DNA of 64,000 bases, taken from Lichenicola sp964247755 (GTDB taxonomy: Bacteria; Pseudomonadota; Alphaproteobacteria; Acetobacterales; Acetobacteraceae). How positions within the stretch are numbered: the first letter of the stretch is position 1; every line of letters starts with the position of its first letter. The stretch lies in contig CAXTVX010000001.1 of NCBI GenBank assembly GCA_964247755.1, positions 248,001 to 312,000 of the forward strand, given 5' to 3'. The notes beneath the pieces are model-generated. The model was not told the origin of the DNA and ran no database searches. It was given only the letters and a program-made list of their open reading frames with translations. Shown here piece after piece: positions 1 through 7,386 of the stretch. The position numbers were made by a program, and so were the translations under genes.

Positions 1-1613
1 ACAGCCTGGGCCTGGCGCTCGGCGAGCGCTCCGCCTCCGGCCTGGTGCGTGCCGGCGCCGAGGCCGCCAGCGTCACCGCCTGCTTCGAGCTCGCGTCCTC
101 GCATCCGCTGCACGCGCTGCTGTCCGAGCAGGGCATCGAGCACGAGGCCGGCGAGGCGGTGGTGCTGCGACGCGTGGTCACCCGCGATGGCCGGTCGCGC
201 GCCTATGTGAACGACCAGCCGGTCGGCATCGCGCTGCTGCGTCGCGCCGGCACCCTGCTGGTCGAGATACAGGGCCAGCACGAGCAGATGGGCCTGGCCG
301 ACCAGGCCACCCACCTCGACCTGCTGGACGCGTTCGGCGTGCCGCCGGCGCTGCGCCAGGCCGTGCGTGCGCGCCATGCCGCCTGGACCTCCGCCCGCAC
401 CGCGCTGGCGGAGGCGCGCGCCCGGGTCGAGGCGGCGGCGCGCGAGGAGGACTGGCTACGCCAGTCGGTGCACGACCTCACCGCCCTGGGCCCGCAACCG
501 GACGAGGAGGCACAGCTCGCCGGCACCCGGCAGTCGCTGCAGCAGGGTGAGCGCCGTGCCGAGGCGATCGCCGCCGCCCTGTCCGAGCTCACCCCGCGCG
601 ACCGCCGCAATGCCGGCCCGGGTGCCGCGCTGCGCGCCGCCAGCCGTGCCCTGCAACGCCTGCTGCCCGCCACCGCCGGCGACGAGGCCGACGCAGGCCT
701 CCTTGGTCCTGACACGCCGGCCGGCCGTGCCCAGGCCGCGCTGGACGCGCTCGACCACGCCGAGGCCGCGCTGTCCGATGCCGAGGGCCTGCTGTCCCGT
801 CTCGCCGCCGACCAGGACGGCGATCCCCGGCTGCTGGAACAGACCGAGGAGCGGCTGTTCGCGCTCCGCGGCAGCGCCCGCAAGCACGGGGTGGCGGTGG
901 TCGAGCTGCCCACCCTGCTGGCCGAGCTGCGTGCCCGGCTGGAGGCGCTGGATAGCGGCCAGGCGCGGATCGCCACGCTGGAGGAGGCGGTCCGCACCGC
1001 GCGCGCCGCGTTCGGAACCGAATGCGCGGCACTGACCGCCGCCCGCGCCACCGCGTCGAAGCGCCTCGAGACCGCGGTGATGGGCGAGTTGCGCCCGCTG
1101 CGCCTTGAGCGTGCCCGGTTCATCGTCTCGCTCGAGCCCCTGCCGCCGGACGCCTGGACCGCGCGCGGCACCGAGCAGGCCTCGTTCCTGATCGCCGCCA
1201 ACCCCGGCCAGCCGGCGGGCCCCCTGGCCCGCGTCGCCTCCGGCGGCGAGCTGTCGCGGCTGATGCTGGCGCTCAAGGTGGTGCTGGCCGGCCGCTCGGC
1301 GATCCCGACCCTGGTGTTCGACGAGGTCGATTCCGGCGTCGGCGGCGCCACCGCCGCCTCGATCGGCGAGCGCCTGGCGCGCGTCGCCGACGAGGTGCAG
1401 GTGCTGGTGGTGACGCACAGCCCGCAGGTGGCGGCGCGCGGCGACCATCACCTCCGTATCGCCAAGCGGATACGCAGCGACCGCACCGAGACCCTGGCCT
1501 CGCCGCTGGACGGCACCGAGCGGCGCGAGGAGATCGCCCGCATGCTGGCCGGCGAGACCATCACCGAGGCCGCGCGCGCCGCCGCCGACAGCCTGCTCGG
1601 CCTGCACGGATGA
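1..1613 (+). CDS. recN: DNA repair protein RecN (5' truncated by window edge)
   Basis: RecN is an SMC-like ATPase that acts early in recombinational repair of double-strand breaks. The frame is already open at base 3 and 536 residues are visible. The N-terminal Walker A loop lies outside the window. What remains is the end of the first ATPase lobe (GLALGERS), the long Glu/Ala/Arg-rich coiled-coil arms, and the C-terminal lobe with the ABC signature region (RVASGGELSRLMLALK), Walker B (LVFDEVDSGVGG) and the switch histidine (VVTHSPQVAARGDHH). These motifs in this order are diagnostic for RecN. The stop codon overlaps the ligA start (ATGA), so the two genes are probably co-transcribed and translationally coupled. 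Confidence 0.96.
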   Translation, partial: SLGLALGERSASGLVRAGAEAASVTACFELASSHPLHALLSEQGIEHEAGEAVVLRRVVTRDGRSRAYVNDQPVGIALLRRAGTLLVEIQGQHEQMGLADQATHLDLLDAFGVPPALRQAVRARHAAWTSARTALAEARARVEAAAREEDWLRQSVHDLTALGPQPDEEAQLAGTRQSLQQGERRAEAIAAALSELTPRDRRNAGPGAALRAASRALQRLLPATAGDEADAGLLGPDTPAGRAQAALDALDHAEAALSDAEGLLSRLAADQDGDPRLLEQTEERLFALRGSARKHGVAVVELPTLLAELRARLEALDSGQARIATLEEAVRTARAAFGTECAALTAARATASKRLETAVMGELRPLRLERARFIVSLEPLPPDAWTARGTEQASFLIAANPGQPAGPLARVASGGELSRLMLALKVVLAGRSAIPTLVFDEVDSGVGGATAASIGERLARVADEVQVLVVTHSPQVAARGDHHLRIAKRIRSDRTETLASPLDGTERREEIARMLAGETITEAARAAADSLLGLHG

Positions 1614-3718
1614 CGCTGCGCGACGTTCCCGCGCTGGAGCCGGCCGAGCTGAACGAGACCGAGGCCGCAGCCGAGCTGGCCCGCCTCGCTGCCCTGCTGG
1701 ACCGGCTGAGCCGCGCCTACCACAACGACGACGCACCGGAAGCCAGCGACGCCGAGTACGACGCCCTGCTCCGACGCAACGAGTCGATCGAGCGGCTGCA
1801 TCCCGACCTGGTGCGCGCCGACACCCCCACCGCCCGCGTCGGCGCCCCGCCCGAGGGCGGTTTCGCCAAGCACACGCACCTCGTGCCGATGCTGTCGCTG
1901 GACAACGTGTTCGACCGCGCCGAATTCGAAGGCTTCACCGCCCGCGCCCGCCGCTTCCTGGGCCTCAAGGAGGCCGAGCTGCGCCTGGTGGCCGAGCCCA
2001 AGATCGACGGCCTGTCGATCAGCCTGACCTACGAGCACGGCCGCTTCGTGCACGGCGCCACGCGCGGCGACGGCGCTGTCGGCGAGGACGTGACCGCCAA
2101 CCTGCGCACGCTGCGCGGCCTGCCCGAGCGGCTCGATGGCGAGGCCCCCGCCTTGATCGAGATCCGCGGCGAGGTGTTCCTGCGCAAGGCGGACTTCCTC
2201 CATTTGAACGTTGTTCAAGCCGAGGCCGGTCAGCGGCTGTTCGCCAACCCGCGCAACGCCGCCGCCGGCTCGCTGCGGCAGCTCGACCCCGCCATTACTG
2301 CCGCCCGGCCGCTGTCGCTGTTCGCCTACGCGCAGGGCCGGTCGAGCGAGCCGGTCGCCACCACCCATTCCGGCTACCTCGACCGCCTGCGCGGCTGGGG
2401 CTTCGCCGTGAACCCGCTGTCCACGCTGCTGGAGGGCGCGGAGGCGGCCGAGCGGTTCCAGGCGCAGCTGGCGCTCGACCGCTCCGGCCTCGATTACGAC
2501 ATCGATGGCGTGGTCTACAAGATCGACGACCTCCAGTTGCAGGACCGCCTCGGCTTTGTCGGCCGCGCGCCGCGCTGGGCGGTGGCCTGGAAGTTCCCGG
2601 CCGAGCAGGCGATCACCCGGCTGGAGGAGATACGCATCCAGGTCGGCCGCACCGGCGCGCTGACACCGGTGGCGGTGCTGGAACCGGTCAACGTTGGCGG
2701 CGTGCTGGTCACCCGCGCCACCCTGCACAACGCCGACGAGATCGCCCGCAAGGACGTGCGTCCCGGCGACCGGGTGCAGCTGCAGCGCGCCGGCGACGTG
2801 ATCCCGCAGATCTTGCGACGCATCGAGGAGCCGGGCGTCGAGCGTGGTCCGGAATGGGTGTTTCCCGACCATTGTCCCGCCTGCGGCTCGAAGGCGGTGC
2901 GGCCCGATGGCGAGGTGGTGGTGCGCTGCACCGGCGGCCTCGTGTGCCCGGCGCAGACGGTGGAACGGCTGATCCACCTGGTGTCGCGGCTGGCATTCGA
3001 CATCGAGGGACTGGGGGAGAAGTCGATCGCCGAGTTCCATGCGGCCGGGCTGATCCGGACGCCTGCCGACATCTTCCGGCTCACGGCGGACCAGCTGCAC
3101 GGCCGCGAGGGCTGGAAGGAGGTGTCGATCGCCAGGCTGATGCGCGCGATCGACGAGAAGCGCACGATCCCGCTCGCCCGCTTCATCTTCGCGCTGGGTA
3201 TCCGCCGCATCGGCGAGACCAACGCCCGCCTGCTGGCCCGGCATTACGGCTCCTACGCGGAGTGGCGCGCGCAGATGCAGGCGGCCACCGTGGTCGGCTC
3301 CGACGAGCGTCTGGCGCTCGGCAGCATATCCCGCGTCGGCAGCGCCATCGCCGACGAGCTCGCCACCTTCTTCGGCGAGGCGCACAACCGCGACGCCCTG
3401 GACGACCTGGCCGGCGCCATGCGCGAGATCGAGGACGAGGCGGCGCCGGACAGCGCCGCGCTGGCCGGCCGCACGATCGTGTTCACCGGCTCGCTCGCCA
3501 CCATGACCCGACCGGAAGCCAAGGCGATGGCGGAGCGGCTGGGCGCCAAGGTCACCGACACGGTGTCGCGCAAGACCGACCTGGTGGTGCTGGGCGCCGA
3601 GGCCGGCTCCAAGGCGAAGAAGGCGGCGGAACTCGGCATCGAGACGGTGGACGAGGCCGGGTGGCGGAGTCTGGCCGGGCTGCCGGATCCGTCCGTTGAG
3701 CCAGTTGCCGAGCCTTAG
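1610..3718 (+). CDS. ligA: NAD-dependent DNA ligase LigA
   Basis: LigA seals nicks during replication and repair, using NAD to adenylate its active-site lysine. At 702 residues it is a normal full-length LigA. The order seen is: N-terminal Ia domain with the YHNDD motif; adenylation domain with the catalytic lysine in AEPKIDGLS; OB fold; a four-cysteine zinc site (CPACG, then CTGGLVC); helix-hairpin-helix repeats (DIEGLGEKS, GIRRIGETNA); and a C-terminal BRCT domain starting near GRTIVFTGSLATM. The ATG overlaps the recN stop by four bases. The recN-ligA order is common in alphaproteobacteria. No missing residues noticed. Confidence 0.98.
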   Translation: MTLRDVPALEPAELNETEAAAELARLAALLDRLSRAYHNDDAPEASDAEYDALLRRNESIERLHPDLVRADTPTARVGAPPEGGFAKHTHLVPMLSLDNVFDRAEFEGFTARARRFLGLKEAELRLVAEPKIDGLSISLTYEHGRFVHGATRGDGAVGEDVTANLRTLRGLPERLDGEAPALIEIRGEVFLRKADFLHLNVVQAEAGQRLFANPRNAAAGSLRQLDPAITAARPLSLFAYAQGRSSEPVATTHSGYLDRLRGWGFAVNPLSTLLEGAEAAERFQAQLALDRSGLDYDIDGVVYKIDDLQLQDRLGFVGRAPRWAVAWKFPAEQAITRLEEIRIQVGRTGALTPVAVLEPVNVGGVLVTRATLHNADEIARKDVRPGDRVQLQRAGDVIPQILRRIEEPGVERGPEWVFPDHCPACGSKAVRPDGEVVVRCTGGLVCPAQTVERLIHLVSRLAFDIEGLGEKSIAEFHAAGLIRTPADIFRLTADQLHGREGWKEVSIARLMRAIDEKRTIPLARFIFALGIRRIGETNARLLARHYGSYAEWRAQMQAATVVGSDERLALGSISRVGSAIADELATFFGEAHNRDALDDLAGAMREIEDEAAPDSAALAGRTIVFTGSLATMTRPEAKAMAERLGAKVTDTVSRKTDLVVLGAEAGSKAKKAAELGIETVDEAGWRSLAGLPDPSVEPVAEP

Positions 3719-3870
3719 GCCTTGATGCGGGTGCTCTGGTGTCCCCCCGAAGTTCGCATGCGAATTGTCGGAACAAGCAGCCCACTATCCCATTGAAAAG
3801 GTCAGTATCCACTGAGAACCTGAAGCCGATGGACGTCAGGTTTGAGACGCTGGCGTGATGTCGGGGGAGC

Positions 3871-4779
3871 GTGCGACGACGGATGACGCACCGGAACGGA
3901 GCATGGGATGAACAACGTTCACATTCGGCCCGCGCCAGGTCGCCGGTGACGGAGGACACCGCAGCCGCCGACGGCGTCGTCGCGCTGCCGGAGGATGCCG
4001 CCTGTCGCGGCTTCGTCATGGAGAACGGAGACAACCGCGACCAGGTCGCGGGCGCCGTGGCGCGGCACGGCTGGACCGGATTCGAGACGCCGCTGCCCGA
4101 GTACCTCTACGGCGTGGCGCGACGCATGCCCGGGCTGGTGATCGACGTCGGCAGCAACACCGGGTTCTATGCCCTGCTGGCTGCGTCCGCATCGGCGCGC
4201 AACACCGTGCTGGCGTTCGAGCCGATGGCGGAGATCGCCGAGCGGGCGCGTCGCAACGTGTCGCGCAACGGGCTGGGCGGCCGGATCCACGTCCGGCAGG
4301 TGGCGCTCAGTGACCGCAACGGGCTGGCGGAGTTCTACGTGCCGCCGGACGTGCACGGCGTGGTCGAGACCAGCGCCTCGCTGCGTCGCGACTTCAAGGG
4401 CACGCCGGCGGCGATCCTGCCGGTGGCGTCGCATCGCCTCGACCGTGTGCTGCTGCGCTCGCGCTGGGCTGAGCGCCCGATCTCGCTGATCAAGATCGAC
4501 GTGGAGGGTCACGAGGCGGCGGTGCTGAACGGTGCCCGCTGGACGATCCGGCTGCGCCGCCCGGTGCTGTTCGTCGAGGTGCTGCCCAACGCCGACCTGC
4601 CCTGGCTCAACCACTTCATCCGCCGCCGCCGCTATGTCGACGTCAAGCTCGGGCCCGGCCGGCTGGCGACGCCGTGCGAGACGGTCGCGCACGACGAGGC
4701 CGCCTGGAACCACGCGCTGGTGCCGCAGGAGAAGCTGGCGATGTTCCTGGCGATCCGGCCGACCGCTGACCGGAGTTAA
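3871..4779 (+). CDS. FkbM-family SAM-dependent methyltransferase
   Basis: A 302-residue protein with a class I methyltransferase core. It has the glycine-rich SAM loop (VIDVGSNTGFYALLAA), an acidic residue after the second strand (VLAFEPMAEI), and the FkbM-type end in which IKIDVEGHEAAVLNGA is followed by RPVLFVEV. FkbM-family enzymes methylate hydroxyl groups of sugars and natural products; the substrate here is unknown. Position 3871 is a GTG with a purine tract only one base upstream, so ATG 3883, about 13 bases from the same GGGGGAG, may be the true start. The first ~45 residues are low in family similarity either way. It stands alone between ligA and the AT-rich island, with no sugar operon beside it. 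Confidence 0.85.
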   Translation: MRRRMTHRNGAWDEQRSHSARARSPVTEDTAAADGVVALPEDAACRGFVMENGDNRDQVAGAVARHGWTGFETPLPEYLYGVARRMPGLVIDVGSNTGFYALLAASASARNTVLAFEPMAEIAERARRNVSRNGLGGRIHVRQVALSDRNGLAEFYVPPDVHGVVETSASLRRDFKGTPAAILPVASHRLDRVLLRSRWAERPISLIKIDVEGHEAAVLNGARWTIRLRRPVLFVEVLPNADLPWLNHFIRRRRYVDVKLGPGRLATPCETVAHDEAAWNHALVPQEKLAMFLAIRPTADRS

Positions 4780-4939
4780 TGAGTGGCCGGCCGGGAAAGC
4801 TCCCGTCACATGCAAGGGCCGAGCAGACGGGAGAAAGCACTCCCGCCAGGTTCGATCCATCCACGACATCCAGGTGGTTGAAGCCATGTCCGACGTGGAT
4901 GGTGATACAAAATCCCTTCAGCCGGCGCAGCCAGTCGAG

Positions 4940-5218
4940 AAACGCCTTGAAGACGGTCTCCCGACCAGCGGTGACGTATTCAAACGGTGAACACGTTCAG
5001 GATGCCTGATCCACATAAACAGCATTGAGGCGTTTGAAACCTCTTCACGTGCAAGGTCTACGGCATCCAGCGTTTCGTCCAGCGGTAAGCATCTTGATCG
5101 CTACTTTCCCGAGTTCACTTTGCGCCACAACCGGCGCTAGATGGGCCAGGGCGCTCGCGTGAACGCCTTACTCGAGCAGGCCGACGGCCGAGTAACATAC
5201 AAGGCGCCGATCGCATGA
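4940..5218 (+). pseudogene. Decayed IS1595/ISXO2-type transposase, C-terminal remnant
   Basis: Pieces of one transposase C-terminus occur in order in different frames. They are: a segment ending TYSNGEH; HINSIEAF (about 5020); a +1-shifted NLFTCKVYGIQRFVQR (about 5039-5089); SGKHLDRYFPEFTLRHNRR running into a stop (5082-5141); and a tail ending GRVTYKAPIA and a stop at 5218. The family pattern is NGxxHTNSIEsFWslfKR, then KHLDRYxxEFxxRxN, then a final LTY. At least two frameshifts and an internal stop are needed to join the pieces, so it cannot encode an active enzyme. The rest of the element and its inverted repeats were not found. It marks the left side of an AT-richer insertion zone. Confidence 0.7.
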
Positions 5219-5546
5219 GCGAAGGGAGGAGTGACAAGCTCCTCCATATCGACTTGTCGCTTGACGGAGCTTTGAGCCGATTGTTTCAAACCGAGCCGAG
5301 CGACATCCACAGCGAGAGAGTTACAAGGAACAGCAGTCCCATCACTTGATCATACAGAAGGCCGATGGCATATCGTCTACGCGAACCGGGAAGTCTCAAC
5401 GGACTTCTGAAAATTCCTTCTGCACACTTTCAGCACGTTGCGCGCACTTGGACGTCCAATCGACGATTTGCTTATTAGTTAAATCAATCTGAGCCGTAAA
5501 TCATCGATTACTAGCTGCGGGCTTAGGTCCATAGGAGACCTTCGCC
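5219..5546. other. AT-rich intergenic stretch without a confident gene
   Basis: Composition drops noticeably below the surrounding genes here. A perfect 7-bp inverted repeat (GGAGGAG at 5225-5231, CTCCTCC at 5239-5245, 7-base loop) lies just after the transposase remnant; there is no T-tract, so I do not call it a terminator. On the minus strand a very short frame (roughly 5275-5385) would encode one membrane-spanning helix (GLLFLVTLSLWMSLGSV). It has no ATG or convincing ribosome site, so it is left uncalled. The rest shows nothing recognisable. Confidence 0.4.
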
Positions 5547-5990
5547 TCAGGTCATTCCATGAAGTATATCCTTGCTCCCACCGCAGAAACCCCTCCATGC
5601 GACAACTCTCTTTCTAAACAAATTTATTTTGTCTAAAGAGCATGTTTCTACAACCCAATTAATCACTTCGCTCAAAGGTCCGTCAGGGACCTGACAGATG
5701 GCAACAATCGTATCAAAGGAACCGAGGCTGGGTAGATTTGTGACTGCTTGCATAGCGATATTAAAAGGCTCGCCAGCACCAGCGATAGGGTTTCTCGGCA
5801 GAGAGAAGAATTCCTTACTCGTTTGAGAGAGGTTCTCCATATAACTTTCTGAGAAATCCTTAGTTCTGTGTAGCTTTTGTATAAGCGTGAAGATAACACC
5901 CTTTAGAACGTTCTGTTTGGCTTCAGTCAGATCTCGGATAGACGGTAAGCCGCTCAGCTGGGGATTTGCCGGCGTAACTTCACCTCTCAT
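5547..5990 (-). CDS. Hypothetical protein of the AT-rich island
   Basis: A 147-residue protein I do not recognise. It is soluble-looking, with a helical first half (a region around LTEAKQNVLKGVIFTLIQKL) and several cysteines and tryptophans near the C-terminus. I start it at ATG 5990, one base after the stop of the upstream membrane protein, because the longer option (6026) would overlap that gene by 35 bases and neither start has a strong ribosome site. This fits translational coupling in a two-gene unit. Codon use is clearly more AT-rich than in flanking genes (many AAA, TTA, TCT codons), which suggests horizontal acquisition. No function can be proposed beyond its membrane-protein partner. 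Confidence 0.5.
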   Translation of the reverse strand: MRGEVTPANPQLSGLPSIRDLTEAKQNVLKGVIFTLIQKLHRTKDFSESYMENLSQTSKEFFSLPRNPIAGAGEPFNIAMQAVTNLPSLGSFDTIVAICQVPDGPLSEVINWVVETCSLDKINLFRKRVVAWRGFCGGSKDILHGMT

Positions 5991-5991
5991 A

Positions 5992-6384
5992 CTAATTGTT
6001 GAACTGGCGCAATTGTTGAACCACACTCTCTCGCGGTTCTATCATTAGAGGCATTTTAGCGGTGTTCGAACTCGCCCAGAAAGCTAATGGTAGCCCAATC
6101 AGGATGGTAATGGTGACTACTATCCACGATGCGGCGTGGTGAGCAATAGCACCGAACGATGCCACAATCCTTTTCGCGCGAGGCGTAGTCACAGCGTCTG
6201 CTCGGAGGCCCACGCCAAGTGCAATGCATCCGACGGCCATAGAGCCGAGCCCGAGTAACAGCACGCGAAACGGTACTGTCTGGTTGTTAAGCACCATGCG
6301 CCCGATTTCATCGCAAGGCATGAGGATAAGCCCGAGGCCTGCGTAATCCAGAAAACGGCCTGCCCAGCTATCTTGTTCAGCCAT
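5992..6384 (-). CDS. Small membrane protein, two predicted helices
   Basis: A 130-residue protein beginning MAEQDSWAGRFLDYAG. ATG 6384 is chosen because GGAGGA (6393-6398) sits eight bases upstream; a longer reading frame to 6573 lacks such support. Two hydrophobic stretches are visible, FRVLLLGLGSMAVGCIALGV and WIVVTITILIGLPLAFW, so it is probably a bitopic or hairpin inner-membrane protein. The following gene starts one base after its stop, suggesting that the two work together. No family was recognised. Its base composition is lower in GC than the housekeeping genes, consistent with the transposase remnant nearby. Confidence 0.55.
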   Translation of the reverse strand: MAEQDSWAGRFLDYAGLGLILMPCDEIGRMVLNNQTVPFRVLLLGLGSMAVGCIALGVGLRADAVTTPRAKRIVASFGAIAHHAASWIVVTITILIGLPLAFWASSNTAKMPLMIEPRESVVQQLRQFNN

Positions 6385-6684
6385 CCGCGTGATCCTCCCA
6401 CGCTGTCGCAACAGCAGGGTGACAGGGCTCCGTTGGAGAAGCCAGCGAGTTACGCTTGTATTTAACCTCCAAGCTTGGATTGGCATTGGCTCGCAGACAA
6501 ACCGATACAAGCCGTGGTGGAGCCCGACGGAATAGCAGAACTCGTCGGGTCCCTTCTTCAGCCGTCGCAGCATTCGATTGATGGTGCAACCCTGGATGCA
6601 GACCGCGGAAGTTGCGTCCGCAAAGCTTCGCCCCGAGCTGTTCGTCGCAGGTCATCTGCAGCCGAAGGCAGGATTTATGATGGC
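6385..6684 (-). other. Possible decayed coding remnant on the minus strand
   Basis: No complete gene is supported here. On the minus strand an open frame upstream of the membrane protein reads CTINRMLRRLKKGPDEFCY followed by SVGLHHGLYRFVCE. It looks like real protein and uses high-GC codons, unlike the adjacent island genes. It has no convincing start, runs into the ribosome site of the next gene and then degrades. I take it to be the tail of a broken gene of unknown family, possibly cut when the island was inserted. Confidence 0.3.
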
Positions 6685-7131
6685 CTAGAATTTCAGCCGA
6701 AGACCTGCGACGGCCGCAGCAGCGCCGGTTGTGCCGGCTGGCGACAGGCTGTCGCGGGTGCCCGCCAGCGACGCCGTGAGATCCAGGCCCCTCACACCCG
6801 GCACGGGAACGGCCAGGCCTGCGGATACGCCGTCCGAGATGGCACCGTGGACCGGGCCACCCTCGATCCCGACGATTCCGATCCGGCTGCCGGGACCGAA
6901 GCTCGTCCGGTTCCCCGGCTCCGGCACCAAGCCATCAGGCATGGGAGCCAGCGAGAACTTCCACCGGTGACCCCAGACCTGGATCTGCTCCTGCTGATCA
7001 TCCAGGGTGACGTCGGTGGGTCTGGAAAGCGGTGATCCGGCATCGTGCAAGGGGTTCGGAGCCGCAGCGGCCTGCCCGACGACGCAGGCCAGGCACAAGG
7101 TCGGGAGCATCCAGGACGGTGCGGCTGCCAA
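6685..7131 (-). CDS. Small exported protein with outer-membrane-like C-terminus
   Basis: A 148-residue protein with a clear Sec signal peptide (hydrophobic MLPTLCLACVVG, cleavage near AAA-AP). The C-terminus ends LRLKF, with alternating hydrophobics and a terminal Phe as in outer-membrane beta-strand proteins. The middle is Gly/Pro-rich. It is too short for a full barrel by itself. The start used is TTG 7131, preceded by GGGAGA eight bases upstream; ATG 7110 is the alternative and would still leave a signal peptide. No family was recognised. It lies downstream of the GH43 gene on the same strand, about 255 bases away beyond a strong hairpin, so it is probably a separate unit. Confidence 0.5.
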   Translation of the reverse strand: MAAAPSWMLPTLCLACVVGQAAAAPNPLHDAGSPLSRPTDVTLDDQQEQIQVWGHRWKFSLAPMPDGLVPEPGNRTSFGPGSRIGIVGIEGGPVHGAISDGVSAGLAVPVPGVRGLDLTASLAGTRDSLSPAGTTGAAAAVAGLRLKF

Positions 7132-7344
7132 AGCCTGATCTCCCGGTGAAGCGACCGCGCCAGCGACCGGATCGAGGCCAACAGTGGCTCTAAGTCCGAC
7201 ACGTCATGCAACGCAGGCGGGTTCAAGACGGAGGCTGAAACCCGATCCGTCATTCATTACGGTGCCTGAAGAAGCCGGTCGACCGTGGCGAGCGCGAGGG
7301 GCAACCGGTGCAACGCGACCGGCAGAAGCGACTTCGACACCCCT

Positions 7345-7374
7345 GCCGCCGGGATCCTGCTCGATCCCGGCGGC
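7345..7374 (-). terminator. Perfect 12-bp hairpin after the GH43 gene
   Basis: GCCGCCGGGATC and its exact complement flank a 6-base loop, beginning 13 bases beyond the GH43 stop codon. The stem is very GC-rich, but no T-tract follows on either strand. It could be a terminator of the U-less kind or an mRNA 3'-end stabiliser. The symmetry is directly visible; the role is inferred from position. Confidence 0.55.
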
Positions 7375-7386
7375 ATCAACCCGGCG

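Noticed and set aside
5225..5245. GGAGGAG/CTCCTCC hairpin as a terminator or IS end
   Set aside because: Short, no T-tract, no matching partner found at another boundary.
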